A DNA stretch of 64,000 nucleotides from Tropicimonas sediminicola (GTDB taxonomy: Bacteria > Pseudomonadota > Alphaproteobacteria > Rhodobacterales > Rhodobacteraceae), in NCBI RefSeq assembly GCF_900188335.1, contig NZ_FZOY01000006.1:248001-312000 (forward strand), written 5' to 3'. Made by a program: the position numbers and the translations under genes. The number at the start of each line of letters is the position of its first letter. The first letter of the stretch is position 1. The notes below the pieces were generated by a model, which saw only the letters and a list, made by a program, of their open reading frames with translations, made no database searches and was not told the origin of the DNA. Shown piece after piece: positions 39,999-49,237 of this stretch.

Positions 39999-42419
39999 TC
40001 AGCCGTGAAGGCCGAGGTCGTGGGCGATCTTCCACACCCGCCACTGGTCGTGGGGCATATGGGCCTGCCGCAGCCCGAAGGCGCGGAAGGCGTCGTGCAC
40101 CGCGTTGGAAAAGGCCGGCACCCCACCCACGTTCGGGCTCTCGCCCACGCCCTTGGCGCCGATCGGGTGATGCGGGCTGGGCGTTTCGGTGTGGTCGGTG
40201 GTGTAGGTCGGCGTCTCCCAGGCGGTCGGAATGAAGAAGTCCATGAAGGTCGCCGTCTTGTGGTTGCCGATCTCGTCGTAGGCGATCTCCTGCCCCATCG
40301 CGATGGCCAGCGCCTCGGTCAGGCCGCCATGCACCTGCCCCTCGATCACCATCGGGTTGATCCGGGTGCCGCAATCGTCCAGCGCATAGAACTGCCGGAT
40401 CTCGTGCACGCCGGTGTCGACGTCGATCTCCATGACGCAGATGTAGGCGCCAAAAGGATAGGTCATGTTCGGCGGATCGTAGTAGCTGACCGCCTCCAGC
40501 CCCGGCTCGACGCCCGGGATCGCCTGGTTGTAGGCAGCGTAGGCGATCTCGGCCATGGTCTTGAAGCGCTCCGGCGCGCCCTTGACCACAAAGCGGTCGA
40601 CGTCGAACTCCACGTCGTCGTCATGGACCTCGAGCAGGTAGGCCGCGATCATCTGCGCCTTGGCGCGGATCTTGCGGCCGGCCATCGCGGTGGCAGCCCC
40701 GGCTACCGGCGTGGACCGGGAGCCATAGGTGCCGAGTCCATACGGAGCGGTGTCCGTATCCCCTTCCTCGATCGTGATGGAGTCGGCAGGTATGCCGATC
40801 TCGCTTGCCAGGATCTGGGCGAATGTGGTGGCGTGCCCCTGCCCCTGGCTGATCGTCCCCAGACGCGCGATGGCCGACCCCGTGGGATGCACCCGGATTT
40901 CGCAAGAGTCGAACATCCCCATCCCGAGGATGTCGCAATTCTTGACGGGCCCGGCGCCCACGATCTCGGTGAAATGCGTGAGCCCGATGCCCAGCAGCTT
41001 GCGCGTCTCGCCCCGCTTGAAGGCCTCCACGCGCTCGGCCTGCTCCCGCCGCAGGCCCTCGTAGTCGACGGCCTTCAGCGCCTTGTCCCAGGCTGTGTGG
41101 TAATCGCCGCTGTCATATTCCCAGCCCAGAGCACTGGTGTAGGGGAACTGGTCGGCGCGGATGAAGTTCTTGGCGCGAAGTTCGGCGGCATCCATGCCGA
41201 GTTCGATGGCCAGCACCTCGATCATCCGCTCGATGAAATAGGCCGCCTCGGTCACCCGGAAGGAGCAGCGATAGGCCACGCCGCCCGGCGCCTTGTTGGT
41301 GTAGACCCCGTCCACGCCCACATAGGCCACGGGGATATCATAGGAGCCCGTGCAGATGTGGAAGAAGCCGGCCGGGAACTTCGTCGGGTCGGCGCAGGCG
41401 TCGAAGGCGCCGTGGTCGGCCGTAACGTGGCAATGCAGGCCGGTGATCTTGCCATCCCTGGTGGCGCTGATCTTGCCCTTCATCCAGTAGTCCCGGGCAA
41501 AGGCGGTGGCCATCAGGTTGTCCATCCGGTTCTCGATCCACTTCACCGGCTTGCCGGTGACAATGGAAGCAACGATCGAACAGACGTAACCGGGATAGAC
41601 CCCGACCTTGTTGCCGAAGCCGCCACCGATATCGGGCGAGATCACGCGGATGTTGTGCTCCTCGATACCCGATAGCAGCGAGGCGACGGTGCGCACTACG
41701 TGCGGCGCCTGGAAGGTGCCGTAGACGGTCAGCTTGCCGTTCACCTTGTCCATCGAGGCAACGCAGCCGCAGGTCTCCAGCGGGCACGGATGGGTGCGGT
41801 GGTAATAGACCATCTCCTCGGCCACGACCTCGGCGCTCTCGATCGCCTGGTTCGTCGCGGCCTCGTCGCCTTCCTCCCACAGGAAAATGTGGTTGTGATG
41901 CCGGCGGGCGCCGTGAGCGCCTTCGGTCTGGTCCGCGATATCCTCGCGGAGCACCACGTCCGATTGCAGCGCCTCGAACGGGTCGGTCAGGACGGGCAGT
42001 TCCTCGTAGTCCACCTCGACGGCGGCGATCCCGTCGGCGGCGGCGTAGCGGTCGGTCGCCACGACGAAGGCGACCTCCTGGCCCTGGAACAGCACCTTGC
42101 CGTCGGCCAGAACCATCTGCTTGTCGCCGGCAAGCGTCGGCATCCAGTGCAGGCTGAGCGGCTCGAGATCCTTCGCCGTCAGCACGGCAAGCACACCCGG
42201 CACCTTCAGCGCCTCTTCGGTGCGGATCGCGTTGACGCGGGCGTGGGCATAGGGCGAGCGCACGAAATCGCCGAACAGCATGCCGGGCAGCTTCACGTCG
42301 TCGACGTAATTGCCCTTGCCTTGCGTGAACCGCGCGTCCTCGACGCGCTTGCGGGAACAGCCGAGGCCCTTGAGGCCGGCGACGCGCTGCTCGCGGGTGG
42401 GGGGCGACTGGTCGTTCAT
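39999..42419 (-). CDS. coxL: Carbon monoxide dehydrogenase large subunit, form I
   Basis: An 806-aa molybdenum-copper hydroxylase subunit. The active-site loop is AYRCSFR with Cys385, the form I signature AYxCSFR, whose Cys bridges copper to molybdenum. The Glu of [13 protein letters not shown] near the C terminus is the catalytic base, and Mo-cofactor regions such as DIGGGFGNK and [12 protein letters not shown] are present. The enzyme oxidises CO to CO2 and passes electrons via CoxS and CoxM to the quinone pool. The start overlaps the coxS stop (ATGA). This is a true CO-oxidising form, not the form II type. Confidence 0.96.
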   Translation of the reverse strand: MNDQSPPTREQRVAGLKGLGCSRKRVEDARFTQGKGNYVDDVKLPGMLFGDFVRSPYAHARVNAIRTEEALKVPGVLAVLTAKDLEPLSLHWMPTLAGDKQMVLADGKVLFQGQEVAFVVATDRYAAADGIAAVEVDYEELPVLTDPFEALQSDVVLREDIADQTEGAHGARRHHNHIFLWEEGDEAATNQAIESAEVVAEEMVYYHRTHPCPLETCGCVASMDKVNGKLTVYGTFQAPHVVRTVASLLSGIEEHNIRVISPDIGGGFGNKVGVYPGYVCSIVASIVTGKPVKWIENRMDNLMATAFARDYWMKGKISATRDGKITGLHCHVTADHGAFDACADPTKFPAGFFHICTGSYDIPVAYVGVDGVYTNKAPGGVAYRCSFRVTEAAYFIERMIEVLAIELGMDAAELRAKNFIRADQFPYTSALGWEYDSGDYHTAWDKALKAVDYEGLRREQAERVEAFKRGETRKLLGIGLTHFTEIVGAGPVKNCDILGMGMFDSCEIRVHPTGSAIARLGTISQGQGHATTFAQILASEIGIPADSITIEEGDTDTAPYGLGTYGSRSTPVAGAATAMAGRKIRAKAQMIAAYLLEVHDDDVEFDVDRFVVKGAPERFKTMAEIAYAAYNQAIPGVEPGLEAVSYYDPPNMTYPFGAYICVMEIDVDTGVHEIRQFYALDDCGTRINPMVIEGQVHGGLTEALAIAMGQEIAYDEIGNHKTATFMDFFIPTAWETPTYTTDHTETPSPHHPIGAKGVGESPNVGGVPAFSNAVHDAFRAFGLRQAHMPHDQWRVWKIAHDLGLHG

Positions 42420-42907
42420 TCTGCGGCCTCCTTCGCGGCGTTCATCTCGGCCGCGGCGGCGAGGATGGATTTGACGATGTTCTGGTAGCCCGTGCAGCGG
42501 CAGAGGTTGCCGGCCATGCCGAAGCGCACCTCCTCCTCGGTCGGATTCGGGTTCTCCTGCAGCAGCCGATGGGCACGGGTGATCATGCCCGGCGTGCAGA
42601 AGCCGCACTGAAGCCCGTGGTGCTCACGGAAGGACTGCTGCAGCACGTGCAGGGCATCGGGGGTCCCGATCCCTTCGATGGTGGTGATCTCGGCCCCGTT
42701 GGCCTGGGCAGCGAACACGGTGCAGGATTTCACCGACTTGCCGTTCAGATCGACGGTGCAGGCCCCGCAATGCGAGGTTTCGCAGCCGATATGCGGGCCG
42801 GTGATCCCGAGCTTTTCCCGCAGAACGTGGATCAGAAGCTCGCGTGCCTCGGCGAGCAGGTCGTGGTCCTCGCCGTTGACCTTCAGCTGGATGTGCATCT
42901 TGCTCAT
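42416..42907 (-). CDS. coxS: Carbon monoxide dehydrogenase small (2Fe-2S) subunit
   Basis: A 163-aa iron-sulfur protein. The plant-type cluster is bound by [14 protein letters not shown] with a further Cys in KSCTVF; the second, helical cluster domain has CGFCTPGM and [10 protein letters not shown]. It carries electrons from CoxL to the FAD of CoxM. An alternative start three codons in (MHIQLKV) is possible. It overlaps coxL by 4 bp and starts 11 bp after coxM. Confidence 0.95.
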   Translation of the reverse strand: MSKMHIQLKVNGEDHDLLAEARELLIHVLREKLGITGPHIGCETSHCGACTVDLNGKSVKSCTVFAAQANGAEITTIEGIGTPDALHVLQQSFREHHGLQCGFCTPGMITRAHRLLQENPNPTEEEVRFGMAGNLCRCTGYQNIVKSILAAAAEMNAAKEAAE

Positions 42908-42918
42908 GTCTCTCTCCC

Positions 42919-43773
42919 TCAGGCCCGCGACCAGGCGCGTTCGATGGCGCGCGAGATGATCACGCCTGCGACGTGACGCTTGAAGTCGACGGGGCCGCGG
43001 TTGTCCTCCATCGGGTCGATCTCCTCCAGCGCGGCGGCGACGGCGGCCTTCACGGCGCCGGCGTCACAGGCGGTGCCGACGAGCGCCGCGCCCGCGGCCT
43101 CCGAGAACACCGGCACATCGCTGAGGTTGGTCATCGCGATCGCGGCCGTGGCGCATTCGCCGCCCTGCTTCGAGAGCTGCACGGCGCAGGCAGCGGTGGC
43201 GTAATCGCCGATCTTGCGCTTCTGCTTCTCATAGGCATAGCCACCCGTCGGCGCGACAAAGGTGATGCGGGTCAGGAGTTCCTCATCCTCCCGCTCCGTC
43301 ATGTAGGCGGCCTCGTAGAAGTCGCGTGCGGCGACATCGCGGCTGCCATCGGGGCCAACCAGCGTGAAGGTCGCGTTGAGGCACTGCATCAGCCCCGGCA
43401 TGTCGTTGCCCGGGTCTCCGTTGGCGACGTTGCCGCCGATGGTGCCGACATAGCGCACCTGCGGGTCCGCGATCTGCAGCGCCGCCTCGCGCAGGATCGG
43501 CGCGGCCTGGGCCAGCACGTCGTTGGTGATCAGCTCGTTCTGGGTCGTCATCGCCCCGATCGAGACCTTGCCTCCGGTGATCGCGATGCCCTTCAGCTCG
43601 TCTATGTCCTGAAGGTCCACGAGATGGTCCACGGAGGCCATCCGGAGCTTCATCATCGGGATCAGGCTGTGGCCGCCCGCAAGCGCCCGCGCGCCATCCC
43701 CGTGTTCCTGCAACAAGGCAATCGCCGACGCGACATCTGCCGGCCGATGGTAATCGAAAGCCGCTGGTATCAT
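42919..43773 (-). CDS. coxM: Carbon monoxide dehydrogenase medium (FAD) subunit
   Basis: A 284-aa flavoprotein of the molybdopterin-dehydrogenase FAD class. FAD-binding motifs are [16 protein letters not shown] (about 29-44) and [17 protein letters not shown] (about 107-123). It receives electrons from CoxS and reduces quinone. GGGAGGA sits 6 nt before the ATG at 43773. It opens the coxMSLDEFG operon; a 206-bp region with repeats and palindromes separates it from coxC. Confidence 0.95.
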   Translation of the reverse strand: MIPAAFDYHRPADVASAIALLQEHGDGARALAGGHSLIPMMKLRMASVDHLVDLQDIDELKGIAITGGKVSIGAMTTQNELITNDVLAQAAPILREAALQIADPQVRYVGTIGGNVANGDPGNDMPGLMQCLNATFTLVGPDGSRDVAARDFYEAAYMTEREDEELLTRITFVAPTGGYAYEKQKRKIGDYATAACAVQLSKQGGECATAAIAMTNLSDVPVFSEAAGAALVGTACDAGAVKAAVAAALEEIDPMEDNRGPVDFKRHVAGVIISRAIERAWSRA

Positions 43774-43790
43774 CTGGTGTCCTCCCTTGG

Positions 43791-43804
43791 GCGGGCATGC
43801 CCGC
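43791..43804. promoter_or_regulatory. 14-bp perfect palindrome in the coxM leader
   Basis: GCGGGCATGCCCGC is fully self-complementary and lies 18 bp upstream of the coxM start, just before its ribosome-binding site. It could bind a regulator or fold in the mRNA leader. A second short inverted repeat, CCGCG-GAT-CGCGG, lies at 43833-43845. Confidence 0.4.
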
Positions 43805-43871
43805 TTGGACATCAGATTAGTGGGGTTTCATGCCGCGGATCGCGGTCTTGAACCGGCGCCACCACTTCGCT

Positions 43872-43905
43872 CACGAAATGCGAATGGGCTGCACGAGTTG
43901 CGCAT
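43872..43905 (-). promoter_or_regulatory. Direct repeats upstream of coxM (candidate LytTR binding site for CoxC)
   Basis: CACGAAATGCGAAT (43872-43885) and CACGAGTTGCGCAT (43892-43905) agree at 11 of 14 positions and start 20 bp apart, on the same face of the helix. LytTR domains bind pairs of direct repeats spaced about two turns apart. The site lies about 100 bp upstream of coxM, a good place for an activator, and next to coxC, which encodes a LytTR protein. Confidence 0.55.
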
Positions 43906-43979
43906 CTCGTGCGCGCGTCCTTTTTTTGCAGGGCGTTCGGCGCAGCCCGGCGGGTATGCCTCTGTTCTGGGGGCGGCGT

Positions 43980-45125
43980 TCAGATGCCGAGGATCTCGCG
44001 CACCTCGGGCAGGCGCGAGCGGCTGACCGGTACCTTCGGCAGCGACCGGACGTTGTCGAAATAACAGACGCCCGAGTCCTTGCGCCGCTCGAACCCGGTC
44101 ACGAAGGCACGGTTCACGAGGTAGCTCCGGTGGGTGCGCAAGAACATCTCCTCCGGCAGGCGGGAGGCGGTTTCGGTGATCGACCAGGGACAGAAGAACT
44201 TGTCCTCGCCGACGTAGAGCATCGTGTAGTGGCCCTCCGCCCGCACCGCCGCGATCTGCTCCGGCGCCACGAAGCGGGTGCGGCCATCCTTCTCGTAGGG
44301 CACGCGAACGGCAGTCGCAGCACGCGGTTCGACCGGCGGCGCTGCAGCCGCGGCCGGTACGGGCTCGGCGACCGGGTCCGGCGCGGGGGCGATCTCCGGC
44401 GCGGGCTCGGTCGCCTCATCCGCCTGCGAGAAGCTCACCCCGGTCAGCAGGAAGGCGCCGGAGATCACGAAAACGGTTAGGGTCACGCCGAAGGCCAGGA
44501 ATTCGTTGCTCATCCAGGTCATCTCCGTCTCGCCCACCTCCTGCGAAACGAAACCGGTGCCCTGCATGGCGATGAAATGCACGGCGAAGACCGCGAGGCC
44601 GAAGCCGACCGTCCCCAGGACGATGTTGCGCGAGCCTCGCCGGCTGTAGGCCAGCGCCACCGCGCTGACGCTGAGCGCGACCGAGGCCGCGACGGCGAAC
44701 GCGATGCCCCCGGGCGAATAGACCGGGCGGCAGATCTGCATCCCCGACATCCCGATGTAGTGCATCGCGGGAATGCCGAGCCCGATGATGCCGCCCGCCA
44801 GGGCGATCCGCCCCGGTGAACGCCTGCCGAAATGCAACAGCAACAGGGCAAGGCCGACGATCAGGATCGCCACCAGCGCAGAGATCAGCGTGACCAGCGC
44901 ATCGTAGTAGAAGGCGATCGGCAGCCGCATGCCCAGCATGGCCACGAAATGCATCGACCAGATGCCGCCCCCGAGGCAGATGGCGGCCATGCTGACCACC
45001 AGTTTGCGGCGCGGCGCGGGCAGGCGCGAGGCGCCCTGCAGCAGCGACAGCCCGGTAAAACCGGCCATCAAGGCAACCGCAAGCGACGCCAGCACCAGCC
45101 GGGTGTCGTAGCTGTATTCGAGCAA
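43980..45125 (-). CDS. coxC: CoxC-like MHYT-LytTR membrane sensor/regulator
   Basis: A 381-aa regulator with an N-terminal MHYT domain of about seven membrane helices (residues 8-230). MHF/MHY motifs occur at WSMHFVAMLGM and AMHYIGMSGM, and a third, AVHFIAMQG, has lost its first Met. A Pro/Ala-rich linker (about 245-285) and a C-terminal LytTR DNA-binding domain (about 290-381) follow. MHYT is thought to sense CO or O2 through bound metal. A TTG start at 45125 is chosen because GGGAGGA lies 7 nt upstream. The longer GTG at 45161 has no well-placed site and would add a polar tail before the first helix. It probably activates coxMSLDEFG. Confidence 0.85.
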   Translation of the reverse strand: MLEYSYDTRLVLASLAVALMAGFTGLSLLQGASRLPAPRRKLVVSMAAICLGGGIWSMHFVAMLGMRLPIAFYYDALVTLISALVAILIVGLALLLLHFGRRSPGRIALAGGIIGLGIPAMHYIGMSGMQICRPVYSPGGIAFAVAASVALSVSAVALAYSRRGSRNIVLGTVGFGLAVFAVHFIAMQGTGFVSQEVGETEMTWMSNEFLAFGVTLTVFVISGAFLLTGVSFSQADEATEPAPEIAPAPDPVAEPVPAAAAAPPVEPRAATAVRVPYEKDGRTRFVAPEQIAAVRAEGHYTMLYVGEDKFFCPWSITETASRLPEEMFLRTHRSYLVNRAFVTGFERRKDSGVCYFDNVRSLPKVPVSRSRLPEVREILGI

Positions 45126-45205
45126 GTTCGTGTCCTCCCCGGGAAGCCGGGCTCGGCTCACGGCTCCCCGACGACACTATTTGCGGAGGACGGCGCGGCG
45201 TCAAC

Positions 45206-45227
45206 GGGGGCGCGGCGCCCTGCCCCC
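45206..45227 (-). terminator. GC-rich hairpin after aglK (candidate agl operon terminator)
   Basis: GGGGGC (45206-45211) pairs with GCCCCC (45222-45227), with an inner GGGCGC/GCGCCC alternative pairing, 40 bp downstream of the aglK stop. No T-run is seen. It is a tentative terminator of the leftward agl operon. Confidence 0.35.
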
Positions 45228-45267
45228 GATCCGCGGCAACGGACCGGAGGACGGGGCGCCCGGCGGC

Positions 45268-46368
45268 CTACCGGTTGCGATAGAGCAGCGAGACGCCGTC
45301 GGCGAAGACATGCACCTTCTCGGGCTGGGCCGCGAGCCGCAGGGTCTTGCCCTTCAGGCCGCGATGGATGCCTGGCAGCTTGGCGATAACCGGCTCCTTG
45401 CCCTCGTGCTCGGGCACGAAGAACAGCAGCGTCACCTCGCCGAGATTTTCCTGCACATCGACCGTCGCCGAGAACGCGTTGTCGGGGTCGTCGGTGAGCT
45501 GCATGTCCTCCGGCCGGATGCCGACGTTGACGCGGCGGCCCATGTCGCTCTCGACCGACGGATAGGCCGAGACGACGATGCCGTGATCTCCCTCCAGCCG
45601 CACACTGGTGCGTTCGCCGGTGCCGACGATCTCGCCGGGCAGCAGGTTCATCGCGGGCGAGCCGATGAACTGCGCCACGAACTCGTTCTGCGGCGTTTCG
45701 TAGAGCTCCAGCGGCGTGCCGACCTGGCTGATCCCCTTGTCGGCCAGCACGACGATCCGGGAGGCAAGCGTCATCGCCTCCACCTGGTCGTGGGTGACGT
45801 AGATCATCGTGCGGTCGGGCATGCTCTCCTTGAGCTGGGCGATCTCCAGCCGGGTCGCGACCCGCAGCGCGGCGTCGAGGTTGGAAAGCGGCTCGTCGAA
45901 CAGGAAGACCTTGGGATCGCGCACGATGCAGCGCCCGATCGCCACCCGCTGCCGCTGGCCGCCCGAAAGCGCCTTGGGCAGCCGGTCGAGATAGGGGGTG
46001 AGCTGCAGGATGTCGGCCGCCTTGCGCACCGCCGTGTCGATCTCCGCCTTGCTCTTGTTCGCCAGTTTCAGCGCGAAGGCCATGTTGTCGTAGACCGTCA
46101 TGTGCGGATAGAGCGCATAGGACTGAAAGACCATCGCGATCCCGCGCTGCGCGGGCGGCACGTCATTGACGACCTGCCCGTCGATCTGCAGCTCGCCGTC
46201 GCTGATCTTCTCGAGACCGGCGATCATCCGCAGGAGCGTGGACTTGCCACAGCCGGACGGCCCGACAAAGACGATCAGCTCGCCCGCGTCGATGTCCAGG
46301 TTGATGCCCTTCAGCACTTCGACCTCGCCGTAGCGCTTGCCGACATCGGTGAGTTTCAGTCCGGCCAT
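45268..46368 (-). CDS. aglK: Alpha-glucoside ABC transporter ATP-binding protein
   Basis: A 366-aa MalK/UgpC-type ATPase. Walker A is GPSGCGKST (about 36-44), the signature LSGGQRQRVAIGR, Walker B FLFDEP, and the C-terminal OB/TOBE regulatory region spans about 235-366. It powers AglF/AglG-mediated uptake of trehalose, maltose, sucrose or similar alpha-glucosides. It is the last gene of aglEFGAK, 17 bp after the glucosidase gene. Confidence 0.9.
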   Translation of the reverse strand: MAGLKLTDVGKRYGEVEVLKGINLDIDAGELIVFVGPSGCGKSTLLRMIAGLEKISDGELQIDGQVVNDVPPAQRGIAMVFQSYALYPHMTVYDNMAFALKLANKSKAEIDTAVRKAADILQLTPYLDRLPKALSGGQRQRVAIGRCIVRDPKVFLFDEPLSNLDAALRVATRLEIAQLKESMPDRTMIYVTHDQVEAMTLASRIVVLADKGISQVGTPLELYETPQNEFVAQFIGSPAMNLLPGEIVGTGERTSVRLEGDHGIVVSAYPSVESDMGRRVNVGIRPEDMQLTDDPDNAFSATVDVQENLGEVTLLFFVPEHEGKEPVIAKLPGIHRGLKGKTLRLAAQPEKVHVFADGVSLLYRNR

Positions 46369-46385
46369 TTCCAGCTCTCCCCAGC

Positions 46386-48056
46386 TCAGGCAGTCCGTTC
46401 GACGGCGAAGGCCGCCTGGTAGGGCGGCAGGGTGATGCCGCCATCTTCGAAAGTCGAGGTGAAGGGCGTGCCCTTGTCCTGCATCCAGTTACCCGCCGGC
46501 AATGGCACCCGCCGCGCCTTGTCCGACAGGTTGAAGGCACAGAACACGCGGGCCCCGTCGTGGGCGCGGATGAAGGACAGGAACTGCTCCTCCCCCGCCA
46601 CGGCCTCGAAACTCCCCTTCACGATCGCCGGGTGCGATTTCCGGAATGCGATCATCTGGCGGTAGAAGGCGAGCATGCTGTCGGGGTCGTCCTCCTGCAC
46701 GTTCACCGCGTGGTTCAGGTGCTCCACCGCCATCGGCAGCCAGGGCTTACCCTCGCTGAAACCGCCGTTCTGCTGGTCCCGGTTCCAGGGCATGGGCGTG
46801 CGGCAGCCGTCGCGGCCGCGGAACTTGGGCCAGAAGCGCTTGCCGTAGGGGTCCTGCAAATCCTCGTAGGCGACATAGACCTCCTCCAGGCCGAGCTCCT
46901 CGCCCTGGTAGAGGCAGACCGAGCCGCGCATCGACAGCAGCACCCCCGCAAGCACTTGCGCCAGTTGCGGCGTCAGGCTCCAGCGGGACACGTAGCGTGG
47001 CACGTCGTGGTTCGAATAGGCCCAGCAGGCCCAGCCGTCCGACGCGATCTCGTCGAAGCGCGTCAGCGTGTCCGCCACATAGGTTCCGCTCGGGAAGGCA
47101 TTGGCGAGAAACGCGAAATCGTAGCACATGTGCAGCCGGTCGTTGCCGGCCGTGTACTCCGCCTGCACCTCCATGCCGCGCTGGCTCTCGCCGACTTCGC
47201 CGACCGAGGTGATGGCGCCGTACTCGTCCATCAGCTTGCGCAGACGGGTCAGGAAGGCGAGGTTCTCGGGCTGGGTCTTGTCGTAGAGGTGGTTCTGGAA
47301 GTTGTAGGGGTTCACCGCAGGGGCGGTCTTGTCGTTGATCTCTTCAGGCTTCAGCGCAGGATTGTCCCGCAACTGTTTGTCGTGCACATAGAAATTCACC
47401 GTATCGAGCCGGAAGCCATCGACCCCGCGATCGAGCCAGAAGCGGGCTACGTCCAGCAGCGCATCCTGCACCGCGGGCTCGTGGAAGTTGAGGTCCGGCT
47501 GGTCGATCAGGAAGTTGTGCAGGTAGTACTGCATCCGCTCCCCGTCCCATTCCCAGGCCGAGCCGCCAAAGATCGACAGCCAGTTGTTGGGCGGCGTGCC
47601 GTCAGGCTTGGGATCGGCCCAGACGTACCAGTTCGACCGCGCGTTGTCGCGGCTCTGACGGCTCTCCTGGAACCAGGGGTGCTGCGACGAGGTGTGCGAC
47701 AGCACAAGGTCGATCAGCACCTTGAGCCCCAGTTCGTGCGCCCGCTGGATCAGCGCATCGAAATCGCCGAGCGAGCCGAACATCGGATCGACGTCGCAAT
47801 AGTCGGAGACGTCGTAGCCGAAATCGAGCATCGGCGAGCGGAAGAACGGCGAGATCCAGATCCCGTCCACGCCCAGCGAGGCGATATGCGGAAGGCGGTG
47901 GATGATGCCGGCAAGGTCGCCGACGCCATCGCCGTTCGTGTCCTGGAAGGAACGCGGATAGATCTGGTAGATCACCGCGCCGCGCCACCAGTCCGGATCG
48001 CCGCGGCGGGCGTCCGGTGCGGAGGAGAAGTCGAGGTGCGTCTCTACAAAGCTCAT
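46386..48056 (-). CDS. aglA: Alpha-glucosidase, GH13 family
   Basis: A 556-aa cytoplasmic glycoside hydrolase. GH13 regions in order: IYQIYPRSFQDTNGDGVGDL, DLVLSH, GFRLDTVNF (catalytic Asp), VGEVGE (acid/base Glu) and YSNHDVPR (transition-state Asp). It splits imported alpha-glucosides to glucose. The start at 48056 is 20 bp after aglG; the much longer open frame upstream is a shadow of aglG. Substrate could be trehalose, sucrose or isomaltose; the family does not settle it. Confidence 0.92.
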   Translation of the reverse strand: MSFVETHLDFSSAPDARRGDPDWWRGAVIYQIYPRSFQDTNGDGVGDLAGIIHRLPHIASLGVDGIWISPFFRSPMLDFGYDVSDYCDVDPMFGSLGDFDALIQRAHELGLKVLIDLVLSHTSSQHPWFQESRQSRDNARSNWYVWADPKPDGTPPNNWLSIFGGSAWEWDGERMQYYLHNFLIDQPDLNFHEPAVQDALLDVARFWLDRGVDGFRLDTVNFYVHDKQLRDNPALKPEEINDKTAPAVNPYNFQNHLYDKTQPENLAFLTRLRKLMDEYGAITSVGEVGESQRGMEVQAEYTAGNDRLHMCYDFAFLANAFPSGTYVADTLTRFDEIASDGWACWAYSNHDVPRYVSRWSLTPQLAQVLAGVLLSMRGSVCLYQGEELGLEEVYVAYEDLQDPYGKRFWPKFRGRDGCRTPMPWNRDQQNGGFSEGKPWLPMAVEHLNHAVNVQEDDPDSMLAFYRQMIAFRKSHPAIVKGSFEAVAGEEQFLSFIRAHDGARVFCAFNLSDKARRVPLPAGNWMQDKGTPFTSTFEDGGITLPPYQAAFAVERTA

Positions 48057-48076
48057 GTCTGACTCACGTATCTTGT

Positions 48077-49225
48077 TTACTTGACCGAGCCGGCCAGGAG
48101 GCCGCGCACGAGGTATCGCTGCATGGCGAAGAACACCAGGATCGGCACCGCCATCGAGATGAAGGCCGCCGTAGCCAGGATCTCCCAGTCGCCGCCGCGG
48201 GTGCCCAGCATCTCGACGATCTGCCGGGTCATGACGGTCGTTTCGCCGGAACTGTCGATCAGGAACACCATGGCCACCAGAAGGTCGTTCCAGGTCCAGA
48301 GGAACTGGAAGATCGCGAAGGAGGCCAGCGCCGGGAAGCTGAGGGGCAGGATGATCTTCACGAAGATCTGGAAATCCGTCGCCCCGTCGACCTTGGCGTT
48401 CTCGATGATGTCGCGCGGCAGCCCGGCCATGTAGTTGCGCAACAGGTAGATCGCGAGCGGCAGGCCGAAGCCCGTATGGGCAAACCAGACCCCGAGGTAG
48501 CCCTTTCCGATCCCGATATTGTTGTGGAACTTCAACAGCGGGATCAGCGCCAGTTGAAGCGGAACCACGAGCAGCCCGACCACGCAGGCGATCAGCAGCG
48601 CCCGGCCGGGGAATTCCATCCAGGCCAGCGCATAGGCTGCGAAAGCGGCGATCAGGATCGGGATGATCGTGGAGGGGATCGTCACCGTCAGGGTCGAGAA
48701 GAAGGCCTTGGTCATGCCCTCGGAGTTGCGCGGATCGAACAGCATGAACTCGTAGTTCGCCAATGTGAACTCCGGCGGCGTCGTGGCGGTCACGAAGATC
48801 CGCTGGCCGCGCGAGCCGGTGAAGGCCTCGGTGTTCTCCAGCCGGAAGGATCCGTCCGCATTCAGCGTCAGCCTGCCGTCCTCGCCGAGGTCGGCCGTCT
48901 CGCCGGGCGCATAGGCGTCGATTTCGCGCGAGGACACGCCCCAATGGGCGATGTCGCCCGTGGCACTTCCCTCGAAAACATTGCCCTCGATCACGAAGAC
49001 CCCGCCCTGTTCGATCTGGTCGCTCGCCGAGGGGGCGCGATACACAGAGTTCTGCTCGGTCGGGAACAGCGCCTTCCACCATCCGGTCGACGAGATCTGG
49101 TCCGAGGTCCGGAAGGACGAGACGAAGAGCCCGACCGTGGGAAAGATCCACAGCAGCACGAGGAACAGGACGGAGAGGTGAACCGCCCAGGTCAGCCCGG
49201 ATTTGTGTCCTGCGATATTGTCCAT
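48077..49225 (-). CDS. aglG: Alpha-glucoside ABC transporter permease AglG
   Basis: A 382-aa MalG-type permease. Unlike MalG (about 296 aa) it has a long periplasmic insert between the first and second membrane helices (about residues 45-140), the hallmark of AglG proteins. The EAA loop is in IENAKVDGATDFQIFVKIILPLSFP. It forms the channel with AglF. It begins 12 bp after the aglF stop. Confidence 0.92.
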   Translation of the reverse strand: MDNIAGHKSGLTWAVHLSVLFLVLLWIFPTVGLFVSSFRTSDQISSTGWWKALFPTEQNSVYRAPSASDQIEQGGVFVIEGNVFEGSATGDIAHWGVSSREIDAYAPGETADLGEDGRLTLNADGSFRLENTEAFTGSRGQRIFVTATTPPEFTLANYEFMLFDPRNSEGMTKAFFSTLTVTIPSTIIPILIAAFAAYALAWMEFPGRALLIACVVGLLVVPLQLALIPLLKFHNNIGIGKGYLGVWFAHTGFGLPLAIYLLRNYMAGLPRDIIENAKVDGATDFQIFVKIILPLSFPALASFAIFQFLWTWNDLLVAMVFLIDSSGETTVMTRQIVEMLGTRGGDWEILATAAFISMAVPILVFFAMQRYLVRGLLAGSVK

Positions 49226-49237
49226 TTGCCGGCCCTC

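Noticed and set aside
39999-42419. Form II (putative) CO dehydrogenase large subunit
   Set aside because: The active-site loop is AYRCSFR, not the AYRGAGR of form II.
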